The position numbers and the translations under genes were made by a program. The notes beneath the pieces are model-generated. The model had not been told where the DNA came from. It ran no database searches and saw only the letters and a program-made list of their open reading frames with translations. A stretch of 64,000 nt of DNA, taken from Suillus spraguei. Taxonomy: Eukaryota; Basidiomycota; Agaricomycetes; Boletales; Suillaceae. Shown piece by piece: positions 1 through 10,400 of the stretch. The stretch is from contig JABCPU010000355.1 in assembly GCA_016800925.1 (NCBI GenBank), positions 1-64,000 on the forward strand. The letters run 5' to 3'. Position 1 is the stretch's first letter, and each line of letters begins with the position of its first letter.

Positions 1-1
1 T

Positions 2-998
2 GAAGACAATGATGACATGGACACCAAGCCCATTGTTTGCAATGTTGAGAAGTCAAAGGGTAAAAAATGCGAATGTAGCATGGATGACACTGGTGATTCA
101 GAACTCACTAATAAGCATCAAAAAGGTCTGTATTACTGACACCGCTACACTTGTCTGACTATTTGTATAGTGTCTTTGGCTCCAAGTTTACCTGAACACG
201 ACCCTGGCTCTCCCATCAACATCTCTGACTTGGATGTATCCCTGTTATCCACTGATCATTCTTTCCAGGTGACTCAAAATGACACTGCATCTACTGTTGT
301 TCACAGCAGCCCTCATGGTACTAGCAATGCAGATTTTCCTCTTCCCCTCAGCAACCATGACTGCAATCACAGCTCTCTTGGCAGCCTCAGCAACAGTTCA
401 GACAACCAACATGAGCCTGATCTGCCTCTGCCTGCACTCCCTCCCTCTTCTCCACCTCATCATGGCGCCTTGCTTCCCAGTGGCATACCGCTCGACAATT
501 CAAAGAAGGAGAATGTCCCTTTTGTCCTCAAGAATACCCTGTAAGATTTATATTAATCAATCAGTTCGTGCTAACCTACTTTACATGATAGTGCAAATAT
601 CTTTGGTGGACCTAATGGCATTCCCGAACACATCCCCACTCCAGCACTTCCTCCAAGCACTGGCCCAAGTGAAGGTGAACCCATCAAGAGTGGGCTGACC
701 ACTGGTGGAATTGATGTCAAGAAGAGCTCAAAGATGCGGCCAGGTTCTACAAAGAATGGAAGGTAAGTAGACTCATTATTTGTTGATACCTCACTGACTC
801 ATCAGCAGAAATCTATGTGCGCTACGATGGCTCAAACAGACAAGCAAAAATAGAACAATGGACGAGTTCAAACTCTATTGGAATGCTCTGGCAACAGCTC
901 AGCAAGATGAATATCAAGCTGAGGCTGAGTGTCTTGACAGTACCGGTACCTGGAAGAAGGTTTCCGATTCTGCTGTTATCAATGGTGCTCTCCACTAG
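2..998 (+). CDS. 3' end of an unrecognised multi-exon gene (cut by left edge)
   Basis: The frame entering at base 2 can be followed through exons 2-125, 171-540, 592-762 and about 809-998. Each intron is GT-AG and the phases agree, ending at a TAG at 996-998 and giving about 284 residues of the C-terminal part. The protein begins acidic with a few cysteines, has a long Pro/Ser-rich low-complexity middle, and ends with a helical segment around WNALATAQQDEYQ. No family is recognised. It may be a host gene or a transposon-associated protein; the N-terminus lies outside the window. The splice model is supported by intact phase across three introns, but function is unknown. Confidence 0.55.
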
Positions 999-2011
999 TG
1001 TCCCCGCCCTATCACAACTTGCAATACTCACTATCCTATCTGCTGTACAGTCTCCTCACTGCTCTTGGCCCATTGCTGGTCCTCCCACTTGTACATTATA
1101 CTTGCTATCCTGCTTGCCACTGCTCTGTTGTTTCCCCTGCTTCTGCATTGTTGACCTGCTCTCACTATTGTATTGTTTCCGCACACCCCCACACCTGCTG
1201 TTATGCCACCATGATACCTACTACTACTAATATCATGCACTGTCACAGCACATCATTTCTGGTCATATGAATCAATTCGTTCTACTGCAGTATATCATAT
1301 GGTGTGATAAGATTTTATCTGAAAATTAAAGAAAAAACCTATGTCATCAGAGGAGAGCATGCCCCAGCATGCAGTATATGTGATGCACCCCGACGACATA
1401 TGTTGTACTCCAATATTTTCCTAATCAAGAATATTGACCATTCTCATCGTGTCACACCATACACAGTTTCTACTGGGTTTGAGTTGCGGCTTCTATACAT
1501 AGTTCAAAGAAACAATGCCACACAAGCAGTTTCAACAATACCTTTATGCAGTACGTTATGTCCCACCTAGACTATTAATTTTGTACTTCATAATGCATAC
1601 AAGCTATGCTAAGGCCATGCATTATCCAATATGCAATATACATACAATTACATATGGAACATCGTTGAGATTCTGAAAAGTCCATCCATTACTATGAGCA
1701 TGTCTACTGTATTTCACCTGCATGCCAGTGATGTGTACACGCCCCAATATTGCTGACATGGCCAATGTTCCAAACTCTGCAATTTAGCCAGTGGTCCTAC
1801 ATTAGATTAGCCTGCACAACTAGGGGTCAGCAATGCCAACGTGGACCTTGCTCAGCTGTTGTTGATTATTTGGTTTTGGGTTTTGTTTTGAACTATCATG
1901 TCGTCTGTCCCTGGAATCGAGCTACAGGGTAATAGTCCTGGGTTATCTTTGTCTGTTGATGGCATTGTTGAGTTTCAAGCTCGCAGTAGTGCACCTGTCC
2001 CTGTAGCTTTG
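999..2011. other. Intergenic stretch, no gene recognised
   Basis: AT-rich sequence with only short unsupported open frames. It forms the left flank of the large inverted-repeat element that begins at 2022. Nothing coding can be defended here. Confidence 0.6.
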
Positions 2012-2021
2012 ATGTATCATT
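2012..2021. repeat. Left 10-bp direct repeat (candidate target site duplication)
   Basis: ATGTATCATT here matches 13000-13009 in the same orientation, while the sequence just inside each copy is inverted. That is the pattern of a target duplication around an inverted-repeat element. Confidence 0.55.
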
Positions 2022-3110
2022 AACTATAGTTATAATGAAAGTGTGATACATAGATTACTATGGTGCATACATAGGGCTGATATATCAGTGGAGGATCCTG
2101 TCAGGCCATTCGTCTTACACCCCCACCTACTGTGGGGATACCACACAACACCAAAAACATCGCCCATTTTGGAAATCTCCATAATATCAATTATCCTCAC
2201 ACCCTACCTCACTGCAGCTTCACCACCACACCACAATAGGTTTCTCTTCATATATAAGTAGTAGTTTGGCATATATGTGTATAATATAATATAATGGACC
2301 GCTTTTTTTGTTTATTTGTGTGCCTGCTCCTCCTCCAGGTCTCTTTCAACATAACCTGGGGCACAGAACACTTTCGCATTTTTGTCCCTTTGATAGGTGT
2401 GTGATCTAGGACATTTAGAACATGTCTAGTAACATATTTGAAGAGATTTCCATCTTTATTTGACCTCCTGAGACATCCTGCACCAATAGATGTAGTACAT
2501 ATACAGAAAAACATAAATATGTTCTCATTTGATTATTTTTAGGTGGATGGACTTAATTACAGGATCCCCAACACCTATTTAACAATAGAAACAATGTATC
2601 AGGAGTTTAGGACTATATGACAAGATCCTGTTGTGTAGTGCAGCCACCCTCTCCTGGTGGTTTGCCCCCAGTCAATTTTTTCCTATAGGACCGGACCTCA
2701 ACTCTTGTGAGGGGTCCATTTCTACTCATATTTAGAGTATATGTATAACTTAGCTAACACAGAAAACCTAAAGCATTCACCTGCAGGAGCACAATTGGAC
2801 AAAGTCGCATTTCTGACATTTTGATATTTTCTAACCACTCTACCCTTGCATCCATGATCCAACCTGTTCATAAATGATTTATATAGCATATTTGCTTGCT
2901 TTTAATGACAAAGATCAGCTTAAAATGAGCCGGATGTTTGAGATTGTGTCTATACTTGATATTTCTACTGATAAGGGGTCCAACCTTCAAAACATCGAAT
3001 TTTCATGATCAGACACCTGGACTGCATTTAAAATATATAAAATATCATAGGTTTACATTTTCAGAAAGATCCATTAAGAATTGAGTGTTGAGGAAGTAGA
3101 ATAGATAAGA
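2022..3110 (+). repeat. Left inverted arm of the foldback element
   Basis: Nearly identical, in reverse complement, to 12561-12999 (outer half) and 6514-7164 (inner half). Open frames in this arm are mirrored exactly in the other arm, are short, and show no domain, so they are treated as chance frames. Similarity fades just after the shared segment CAGAAAGATCCAT near 3065 and is lost by about 3110. Confidence 0.85.
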
Positions 3111-3235
3111 AATCGGGTATGGGAAACTCAAAGACTCAAAACATCGAAAATGGTCAGTTGAGTACTAGTGGTAGGACTTTAATGCTGCACCAACTTACTT
3201 TACCACCACGTCACTTCCACATATCTTCTACCCTC

Positions 3236-4756
3236 TGTCATATACCGTACATTCAGGTCTGATCCATGGACATCTGGACACCCAATCAACATCCATCCAT
3301 ATCTAATCCATATCCATATCCGACTCAGTCCATCCATCCGATCTGATCCACTCATCCGATCCATGTCCATATCCGATCCGTGTCCATATCTGATCCGTGT
3401 TCATATCCGATCCATGTCCATATCCGATCCGTGTCCATATCCGATCCATGCTCATATCCGAAACTATTCCCGCGCACCTGCGCGTTACTCCTTTTAGGTT
3501 AATACCTGTGTCCGGCTTTCGGTTATCTCTGCACCTCTGGCTTTCGGTTATCTTGACTTCCGTCTTGATAAGATATTTCGTACAAGTCTTATTTCCGAGT
3601 TCATAGCCTTGTGTTCCGCAATGCCTCAAACATAGCCTCGGACTATCCTTGCTTGCCTTCCGGCATGCTACCTACAGTATATAAACTTGTAGTACAACTC
3701 CTGCAGACCTTAGTCTGATTCATTGTTCCTACTTCTGTATATTCCTTTGATTACTCTGTATCCTGTTATCATGTCTATATAACTCCGTCTCCGTTCTTGC
3801 ACTTGGGCTCCGGCCCTTGTAAGCTTCCAACTCAGGCCTATGGGATTACTCCCTAGGCCGGAGCTTTGATCCTATGTCCTATAATCTGTTCGGACTTCAT
3901 CCATCTCCGTCTATCATCTGTTTCACCTCCGACTCTACCTTTGGTAGTCTTATACTGTCTGTTTCTATTCCGGACCTTGTCCGGAGTAGTCTATACTATC
4001 CCTACACCATATCCGGACCTACTCCTCTCTAGTAGCCAACACTTCCTCTAAGATCCACAGAGCTACGCTCATCCGATCATCCGATCATCCGCTCCTCTGC
4101 TCCTCCACTCCTCCGCTCCTCTGCTCCTCTGCTCCTCCGATCATCCGCTCCTCCGCTCCTCCGCTCATCCGATCATCCGCTCCTCCGCTCCTCCGCTCCT
4201 CCGCTCCTCCGCTCCTCCGCTCCTCCGCTCCTCCGCTCCTCCGCTCCTCCGCTCCTCCGCTCCTCCGCTCCTCCGCTCCTCCGCTCCTCCGCTCCTCCGC
4301 TCCTCCGAGCTCCGGACCTTCGGACCCCTAGTCCTTCGGATCCATCCTATCCTATCCTCTGACATCTATGGATCATCTTTCCCTCCGGAGCTCTGCTCCT
4401 ATCCTGCCCTGGACTTTGTCCAGCGGTCCATCCTTCATCCGTTCTACTTGGAACTTGTTCCAATAGTGTTACCATTACTCCCTACCTTCCGGAAATAGTT
4501 CCGGCGCATTCCCGCGCTCATCCGGAAGTCCATCGGAGCTCTGTCGAGCTATCCTGCCTTAGAGTTCGTCCGGACCCTCCATCCGGACTCCACCAGAACT
4601 CTCCCTTGGACTTCATCCGAAATTAAGGGCACATACTCGGGTAAGGGGCACAGCGTACGAGCTGAGGCCAAGCCCCTTTGACTTACAACCCTTCGGTACA
4701 ACCCCATGTAAGACCAGGACTTCTTGCTAATCTCCGGTTTTTGCATGGTCGTAACA
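3236..4756 (+). mobile_element. Solo LTR of a gypsy-type retrotransposon (long LTR family, 1521 bp)
   Basis: Starts TGTCATATACC and ends GTAACA (TG...CA) and is flanked by the 5-bp duplication CCCTC (3231-3235 and 4757-4761). A related solo LTR with its own duplication lies at 42143-43530. No internal domain is present, so this is a recombination remnant. It carries two short tandem arrays, an 18-bp GATCC-rich one around 3330-3470 and an 8-bp one at 4184-4303. Its 3' third, with the GGGGCACAGCG and CTGAGGCCAA segments, is shared with the shorter LTR family in this window. Confidence 0.9.
4184..4303. repeat. 8-bp minisatellite (CTCCTCCG)n inside the solo LTR
   Basis: About fifteen almost perfect copies of an 8-bp unit, preceded by degenerate copies from about 4074. 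The matching place in the related LTR at 43005-43085 holds a different, 16-bp unit. Confidence 0.9.
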
Positions 4757-4894
4757 CCCTCAGGGCAAGGTGTAGTATAGGTTCCTTTTGTAGTCTAACA
4801 TGTATCCTATTCAAATTTAATCAAATCTTTGGCCTATATCATACATCAATGAGACTTTTGTGTGATATGTGTTAATTATCACATTTTACACATA

Positions 4895-5104
4895 CAGTGG
4901 CTCAAAAAACTGTCCGCATGTTTTGACATTTTTCACTATCTATGATATTGTGTGAGAATGAACAAATTCCTCAAGGACATACTTATACCACATTGTAGTA
5001 TGGCTTCAGGGCTTTTATTTGAGCCCTACACCGTGGGAATCTGCGGAGATATGGTGGAGATATAAGGCTTATAAAATGATGACTCATGTGGACAGTTTTT
5101 TGAG
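4895..5104 (+). repeat. Left terminal inverted repeat of the Tc1 element
   Basis: Outer end CTCAAAAAACTGTCCGCATG and, at the inner end of the same repeat, its near reverse complement (CATGTGGACAGTTTTTTGAG). Each terminal repeat is therefore itself bounded by an inverted pair of likely transposase-binding motifs. Confidence 0.9.
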
Positions 5105-5254
5105 TGTATATTAAAACTATATAAATCATTATTTATGACACCATAAAAATCATGCCACTATTATATAAATTATAAAGTGGTGTCATTATGTTATTTTATG
5201 ACTATATCTAACTATATAAACCAGAATATCTCATGTATCATAGTCATAATCACC

Positions 5255-6271
5255 ATGAAAGCCATCTCCTCTGCTCAAAGAGATAATATCCTCTCTCTGT
5301 CTTATGCTGGCCTCTCTGCTCGCCAAATTTCCTCTAGAACTGGAGTATGCAAGTCCACTGTGGCCAAGTTCATCAAAGAAAGCCACCCAGACAAGGAAAA
5401 CTCTTGTAGAGGACGTCCATCCAAGCTTACCTCTACTGACAAAAGGGCTATTATCCAACATATCACTACAGGAAAGGCTGATAATGCTGTCCAAGCCACC
5501 CATTATATCAATTCCACCATCACTACCCCTGTCTCTTCACAAACTGTGAGGAATGTTCTCAAGGCAGCTCATCTTAAGGCAGTAACAAAGAAGAAAAAGC
5601 CTCTTCTCTCCATCAAACATAGGCAGAGAAGACTAGCCTTTGCCTTAGCTCATCAACACTGGACTGTAGAGGACTGGAAGCATGTTATATGGTCAGATGA
5701 GACCAAAATCAATAGGATTGGGTCAGATGGGAAGGTGTATGTATGGAAAAAGAAGGGAGATGGCCTAACAGACAGAGAGGTTAATGGGACTGTCAAGTTT
5801 GGAGGAGGTTCTTTAATGGTATGGGGCTGTATGGGATGGAATGGTGTGGGAATGCTTGCTGAGGTTGAGGGGAAGATGAATGCTGAGCAGTATGTGGACA
5901 TTTTAAATGACCACTTGCTGCCTAGCTTGGCAGAATCAGGGATTGATGAAGAAGATATCATTTTCCAACAGGATAATGATCCCAAGCACACATCCAGAAG
6001 AGCTAGGGAATGGTTTGAAGAACATAACATCAATGTTCTTGACTGGCCAGCACAGTCTCCTGATGTCAATGTCATTGAACATCTCTGGGGAACACTCAAG
6101 AAAAAGCTTCAAGCCTATGAAAACCCCCCTAAAGGAGTATGGGAGCTTTGGGAGAGAGTAGCAGTGGAATGGGGGAAGATCACAGCTGAGGATTGCCAGA
6201 AATTAATTGAGAGTATGCCTAGAAGGATAGAGGCAGTAATTAAAGCCAAGGGAGGTCATACAAAATACTAG
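5255..6271 (+). CDS. Tc1-like DDE transposase
   Basis: Encodes 338 residues, the usual length for Tc1 transposases, in one exon. The first about 110 residues look like paired helix-turn-helix DNA-binding domains (MKAISSAQRDNILSLSYAGL onward, with a GRPSKLT linker motif). The DDE_3-type catalytic core follows: WSDET supplies the first Asp, FQQDNDPKHTS the second, and SPDVNVIEHLW the Glu. Thirty-four residues separate the last two acids, the DD34E spacing of Tc1. The in-frame ATG at 5177 would add 26 residues but lies next to the inverted repeat, so the start at 5255, which aligns with the family, is preferred. The protein would excise and reinsert the element at TA sites. Confidence 0.93.
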   Translation: MKAISSAQRDNILSLSYAGLSARQISSRTGVCKSTVAKFIKESHPDKENSCRGRPSKLTSTDKRAIIQHITTGKADNAVQATHYINSTITTPVSSQTVRNVLKAAHLKAVTKKKKPLLSIKHRQRRLAFALAHQHWTVEDWKHVIWSDETKINRIGSDGKVYVWKKKGDGLTDREVNGTVKFGGGSLMVWGCMGWNGVGMLAEVEGKMNAEQYVDILNDHLLPSLAESGIDEEDIIFQQDNDPKHTSRRAREWFEEHNINVLDWPAQSPDVNVIEHLWGTLKKKLQAYENPPKGVWELWERVAVEWGKITAEDCQKLIESMPRRIEAVIKAKGGHTKY

Positions 6272-6299
6272 AATACCTGGTTATTACTGTAAAATACTT

Positions 6300-6511
6300 G
6301 AGTCAAAAAACTGTCCGCATGAGTCACCATTTTGTGAGCCTTGTATCTCCACCATATCTCCACCGATTCCCACGGTGTAGGGCTCAAATGAAAGCCCTGA
6401 AGCCATACTACAATGTGGTATAAGCATGTTTTTGAGGCATTTGTTTGTTCTCACACAATATTATAGATAGTGAAAAATGCCAAAACATGCGGACAGTTTT
6501 TTGAGCCACTG
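6300..6511 (-). repeat. Right terminal inverted repeat of the Tc1 element
   Basis: Mirror of 4895-5104 with few differences, including the inner copy of the ACTGTCCGCATG motif at about 6309-6320. Confidence 0.9.
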
Positions 6512-6513
6512 TA

Positions 6514-7164
6514 TGTTCTTTTGCTTCCCTTTCACTCAGTACTTGATGGATCTTTCTGAAAATGTAAACCTATGATATTTTATATATTTTAAATGCAGTC
6601 CAGGTGTCTGATCATGAAAATTCGATGTTTTGAAGGTTGGACCCCTTATCAGTAGAAATATCAAGTATAGACACAATCTCAAACATCCGGCTCATTTTAA
6701 GCTAATCTTTGTCATTAAAAGCAAGTAAATATGCTATATAAATCATTTATGAACAGGTTGGATCATGGATGCAAGGGTAGAGTGGTTAGAAAATATCAAA
6801 ATGTCAGAAATGCGACTTTGTCCAATTGTGCTCCTGCAGGTGAATGCTTTAGGTTTTCTGTGTTAGCTAAGTTATACATATACTCTAAATATGAGTAGAA
6901 ATGGACCCCTCACAAGAGTTGAGGTCCGGTCCTATAGGAAAAAATTGACTGGGGGCAAACCACCAGGAGAGGGTGGCTGCACTACACAACAGGATCTTGT
7001 CATATAGTCCTAAACTCCTGATACATTGTTTCTATTGTTAAATAGGTGTTGGGGATCCTGTAATTAAGTCCATCCACCTAAAAATAATCAAATGAGAACA
7101 TATTTTATGTTTTTCTGTATATGTACTACATCTATTGGTGCAGGACATCTCAGGAGGTCAAATA
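6514..7164 (-). repeat. Inner half of the right inverted arm
   Basis: Reverse complement of about 2450-3110. The last 21 bases (7144-7164) are repeated at 12540-12560 on the far side of the copia element. Confidence 0.85.
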
Positions 7165-7431
7165 GTCAACAAAAGGAGTCAATGGTATGAGCTATGATCT
7201 ACTCACCTCAGCGTGATGTTGGGACAATGCTGAGGTGATTACGACAAGATGACGCTATTGATAAACAGCTGTGCATATCTGTGGCTAGGGGTCGAAGGTG
7301 CAACTGTATAGTAGGTAGCACATGGTGTCAAGAGATAACGAAACTTGTAGCACATGTAACAGGATGATGTAATGCATGTAGCATATGTTCAAGATAAGAA
7401 GCGACTGGAAGAAGACATATGATCACCAACA
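7165..7431 (-). repeat. 3' LTR of the copia element
   Basis: Same length as 12273-12539. On the sense strand it begins TGTTGG. Roughly a dozen differences separate the two LTRs, all transitions, mostly at ancestral CpG sites. Confidence 0.9.
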
Positions 7432-7435
7432 CACC

Positions 7436-10400
7436 CCCTCACCGAGACACCAGCAAGAGAGCCAAAATGTGCTTCTCAAGCATAGAGGACATAGGAGGGC
7501 CTTTGTGAAAATGTCTGCCGTGTTCTTATGAGAAGGGAGCCATTTAAGCAAGAAGATGCCCTTGTCAAAGTACTCACGGATGAAGTGATAGCAAATGTCA
7601 ATGTGCTTGGAGTGAATGTGGTTCTTCACTTCAACCAACAATGAGATAGCACCAGTGTTGTCCATGTAGACAATGATGGGGACAGGGTAAGAAATGTGTA
7701 ATTCATTTAGGAGGGAACACAACCAGAGTCCCTCCTGGAAAACATATGTCACCGCCATATACTCTGCTTCAGTGGAGGAGAGGGCGTGCATGGACTGCTT
7801 CTTGGAGGTGTGAGCAATCAAACCCCCTGCATAAAACCAAGCATAGCCTGAGATAGAGATGATCCTCAGGGTTGCTGGCCCAGTCAGCATCACAGTAGGC
7901 ATGTAAATCCTCATTGATGCAGGCACCCCCATAGTGCATATGTACATTGATTGTTCCACTAAGATAGCGGAGGAGGCGCTTGGCAGCGGCAAAATGATTT
8001 GGAAAAGGGTTGGCATTGTGCTGAGCAAGGGAATTAACAGCAAAAGAGATGTCTGTCATATACCATACTTCTAATCTCAGATCCGACCATATCCGTCCAG
8101 ATCCGATCGTTTCCATATCCGTCCGGTCCACAGATCTTGTCCGGACCACCCATCCGAATGTACTCACTTCTCGCACCTTAACTCCCTTGTGTACATCTGC
8201 GTCTATCTCCTTTCGTCATTTCTCCTGCTACCGGTACTCCGGCTGTTTATATTTCCGTCCTGTGTTACTGATCCGTTTCCTGTGTTCATTTCCGATTCAT
8301 GCTTACTGATCCGCTGTGCATTAACTAATAGACTTCCGCTACGCTTCGTACATAGCCCTCGGTCCCGGACTTGCTGATTATCCGTCTTAGATACTTACAG
8401 TATATAAACCACTTGTAGATCTCCGTAGAACCTTAGTTCGAATATCATCTTAGATTCTACTCATTCTGCCTTCTCCAGACTTAAGCCACTCTCCACTTTA
8501 AGTCACCTTCCGAGACTTAGGATTGATTCCTATAGTCTATACCTCCGACTCTATCTTCGGATAGTCCATCTCCGTTAGTTTCTAGTTAGGAACTCATTCC
8601 GAAACTAGCCTTAATCTCTGTCCTCTCCTTACATTCCGAATAACCTTCGGACGTATCATATCCGACACCTTCAGACACCTGGATCTGTCACGCAACTCCT
8701 CCCGGGTCTTCGGACGAATAACTCCTCCCTGAAATAAGGGGCATTACTCGAGAAAGGGGCACAGTGTACGAACTGAGGCCAAAGCCCTTCGGATCTCTCT
8801 ACCCTTGAGTACAGTCTTAACAATGTCAGGGCGCATGCAGATTGAGAGGTAGAGTAGCCCCCCAATGAGCTTCCGATAACGCGAGAGGAGGTTGGGTATG
8901 ATGTCCTGCACATCAGATGGTCGACCAAATGGGTCGTTGGCATCGAGAGGGAGCAGGATGGGGTTGCAATCAAGCATACCGTATTTATCGGGCAAGTAAC
9001 TGATATATTCCCCCTGATGCATCCAGAGGCAGCGAGCCTCACGATCTCTCTCAAACTGGATACCGAGAAACTTCTGTACAGGCCCCAAGTCCTTAATACC
9101 GAAGTGCTCATCAATACGACCCTTGACCCAGTGAAGAAAAGGAGGGGAGTTGCAGATAGCCACTCGCTGCGATCAGAGCACAGCATGGCCTCCTCATAGG
9201 TAGGGGAGGTAACTTCATGTCATAGTCGGGACTGGATGGGTTTTGCCAGCAGTCACTGTGAATGCTGACATGAGCGTGCTCCTCAATGATGATGTTAGTG
9301 AAGGCATCAGGTACGTCCATGTTAGGTTCAATCTCTGCTAAATGTTCAGGGGGCATGTCAGCAATAGGGACTGGGGTGATTGCATCGCCACATGTAGGGT
9401 TCTCTGCTCTGGCTGTCCAGACTTCGTGCAAGGCCTGTAGCCTGGCCTTGGAAACAGCCATTTCTTCTGCATAGGCTTGTCCGGCTTTTGTGGCAATATG
9501 TGGGCGAATAGAGCGACGAAGGATTGGAGTGGCAGGAGAAGAAGGAGTGCTGTGAGGAGTGGATGGAGTAAACACTGGAACGGGTGGTGTAGTAGAGTTG
9601 AGAGTCTCATCTTCTGAGTCGGACTCATTGGACTGGGTGACAGATGAGAAGTTTTCATCAAATATGACATCTCTAGCAGTAAAGAAATGGCCTGTGTCCT
9701 TATCACAAAGCCAATAACCCTTGACTCCATCAGGATAGCTGAGGAAAACTGCCTGTCATGAGTGAGGGCCAAGTTTGGCCTGTAACTCAGTAGGAATATG
9801 AATATGGGCGAAGCAACAAGAGCCAAATACATGAAGATGCGAGAGGTCAGGCTTCCAATTATTGACGAGCTCATAGGGAGTTATGCCTGGAGGCAAAGCG
9901 CTAGATTCACTTCAGTTACATAGGTAACAGGCTGTGAGAGCGGCTTCTCCCCAAAATGTGGCTGGGAGGTGAGCAGTTTCTAACATTGCAAATAGACGTC
10001 CCTCTATGGTGTGTATGGCTCTTTCTGCCTTCCCATTCTGTTGATGGGCATAGGGAGCGGAGAGTTATCACTCAATACCTGCTGTAACCAAGGATGCTAT
10101 GAAAGCTGCACTGAGAAACTCACCTCCATTATCTGAATGAAAAACTTTGATGGTGCGCTCAGCGTGATTTTCCCATCTCTTCTTGATGAGAGACCATGCC
10201 TCCAGGGCTTGATCCTTAGTGGCCAAGAGTTGGAGATTTAACAAATTGGTGTGGTCATCAAGGAAGATGATGAAGTGCACTTTACTGTGAGGAGTTGCAA
10301 TGGGAAAAGGGCCGCACAAGTCTGAGTGAATGAGATCAAGCATATGTGTGGCACGTGGAGTTTCTGACAGTGGATAAGGTCTGTGGGGGTGTTTGGCCAT

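Larger units (their letters stand above)
4895..6511 (+). mobile_element. Tc1/mariner (DD34E) transposon, apparently intact
   Basis: Inverted ends CAGTGGCTC...GAGCCACTG are flanked by the TA duplication (4893-4894 and 6512-6513). The inverted repeats are about 210 bp each (4895-5104 and 6300-6511) and surround one uninterrupted transposase gene. The element is inserted in the spacer of the large palindrome. No stop, frameshift or deletion is visible, in contrast to every other transposon in the window, which suggests a recent insertion. Confidence 0.95.

Noticed and set aside
2248..2514. 88-residue minus-strand frame, repeated at 12527-12769, as a conserved small gene
   Set aside because: Both lie at the same place in the two arms of the palindrome, so the conservation is explained by the inverted repeat; no domain or start context supports coding.
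4165..4365. GGAEERRS repeat protein on the minus strand
   Set aside because: Only the translation of an 8-bp minisatellite inside an LTR.
5177..5254. Upstream ATG as the transposase start
   Set aside because: It adds an AT-rich extension with no family counterpart; the ATG at 5255 gives the standard 338-residue length.
9338..9874. 178-residue minus frame overlapping the copia linker
   Set aside because: A shadow frame; the copia reading (PHIATKAGQAYAEEMAVSKA and neighbours) is in another frame of the same strand.
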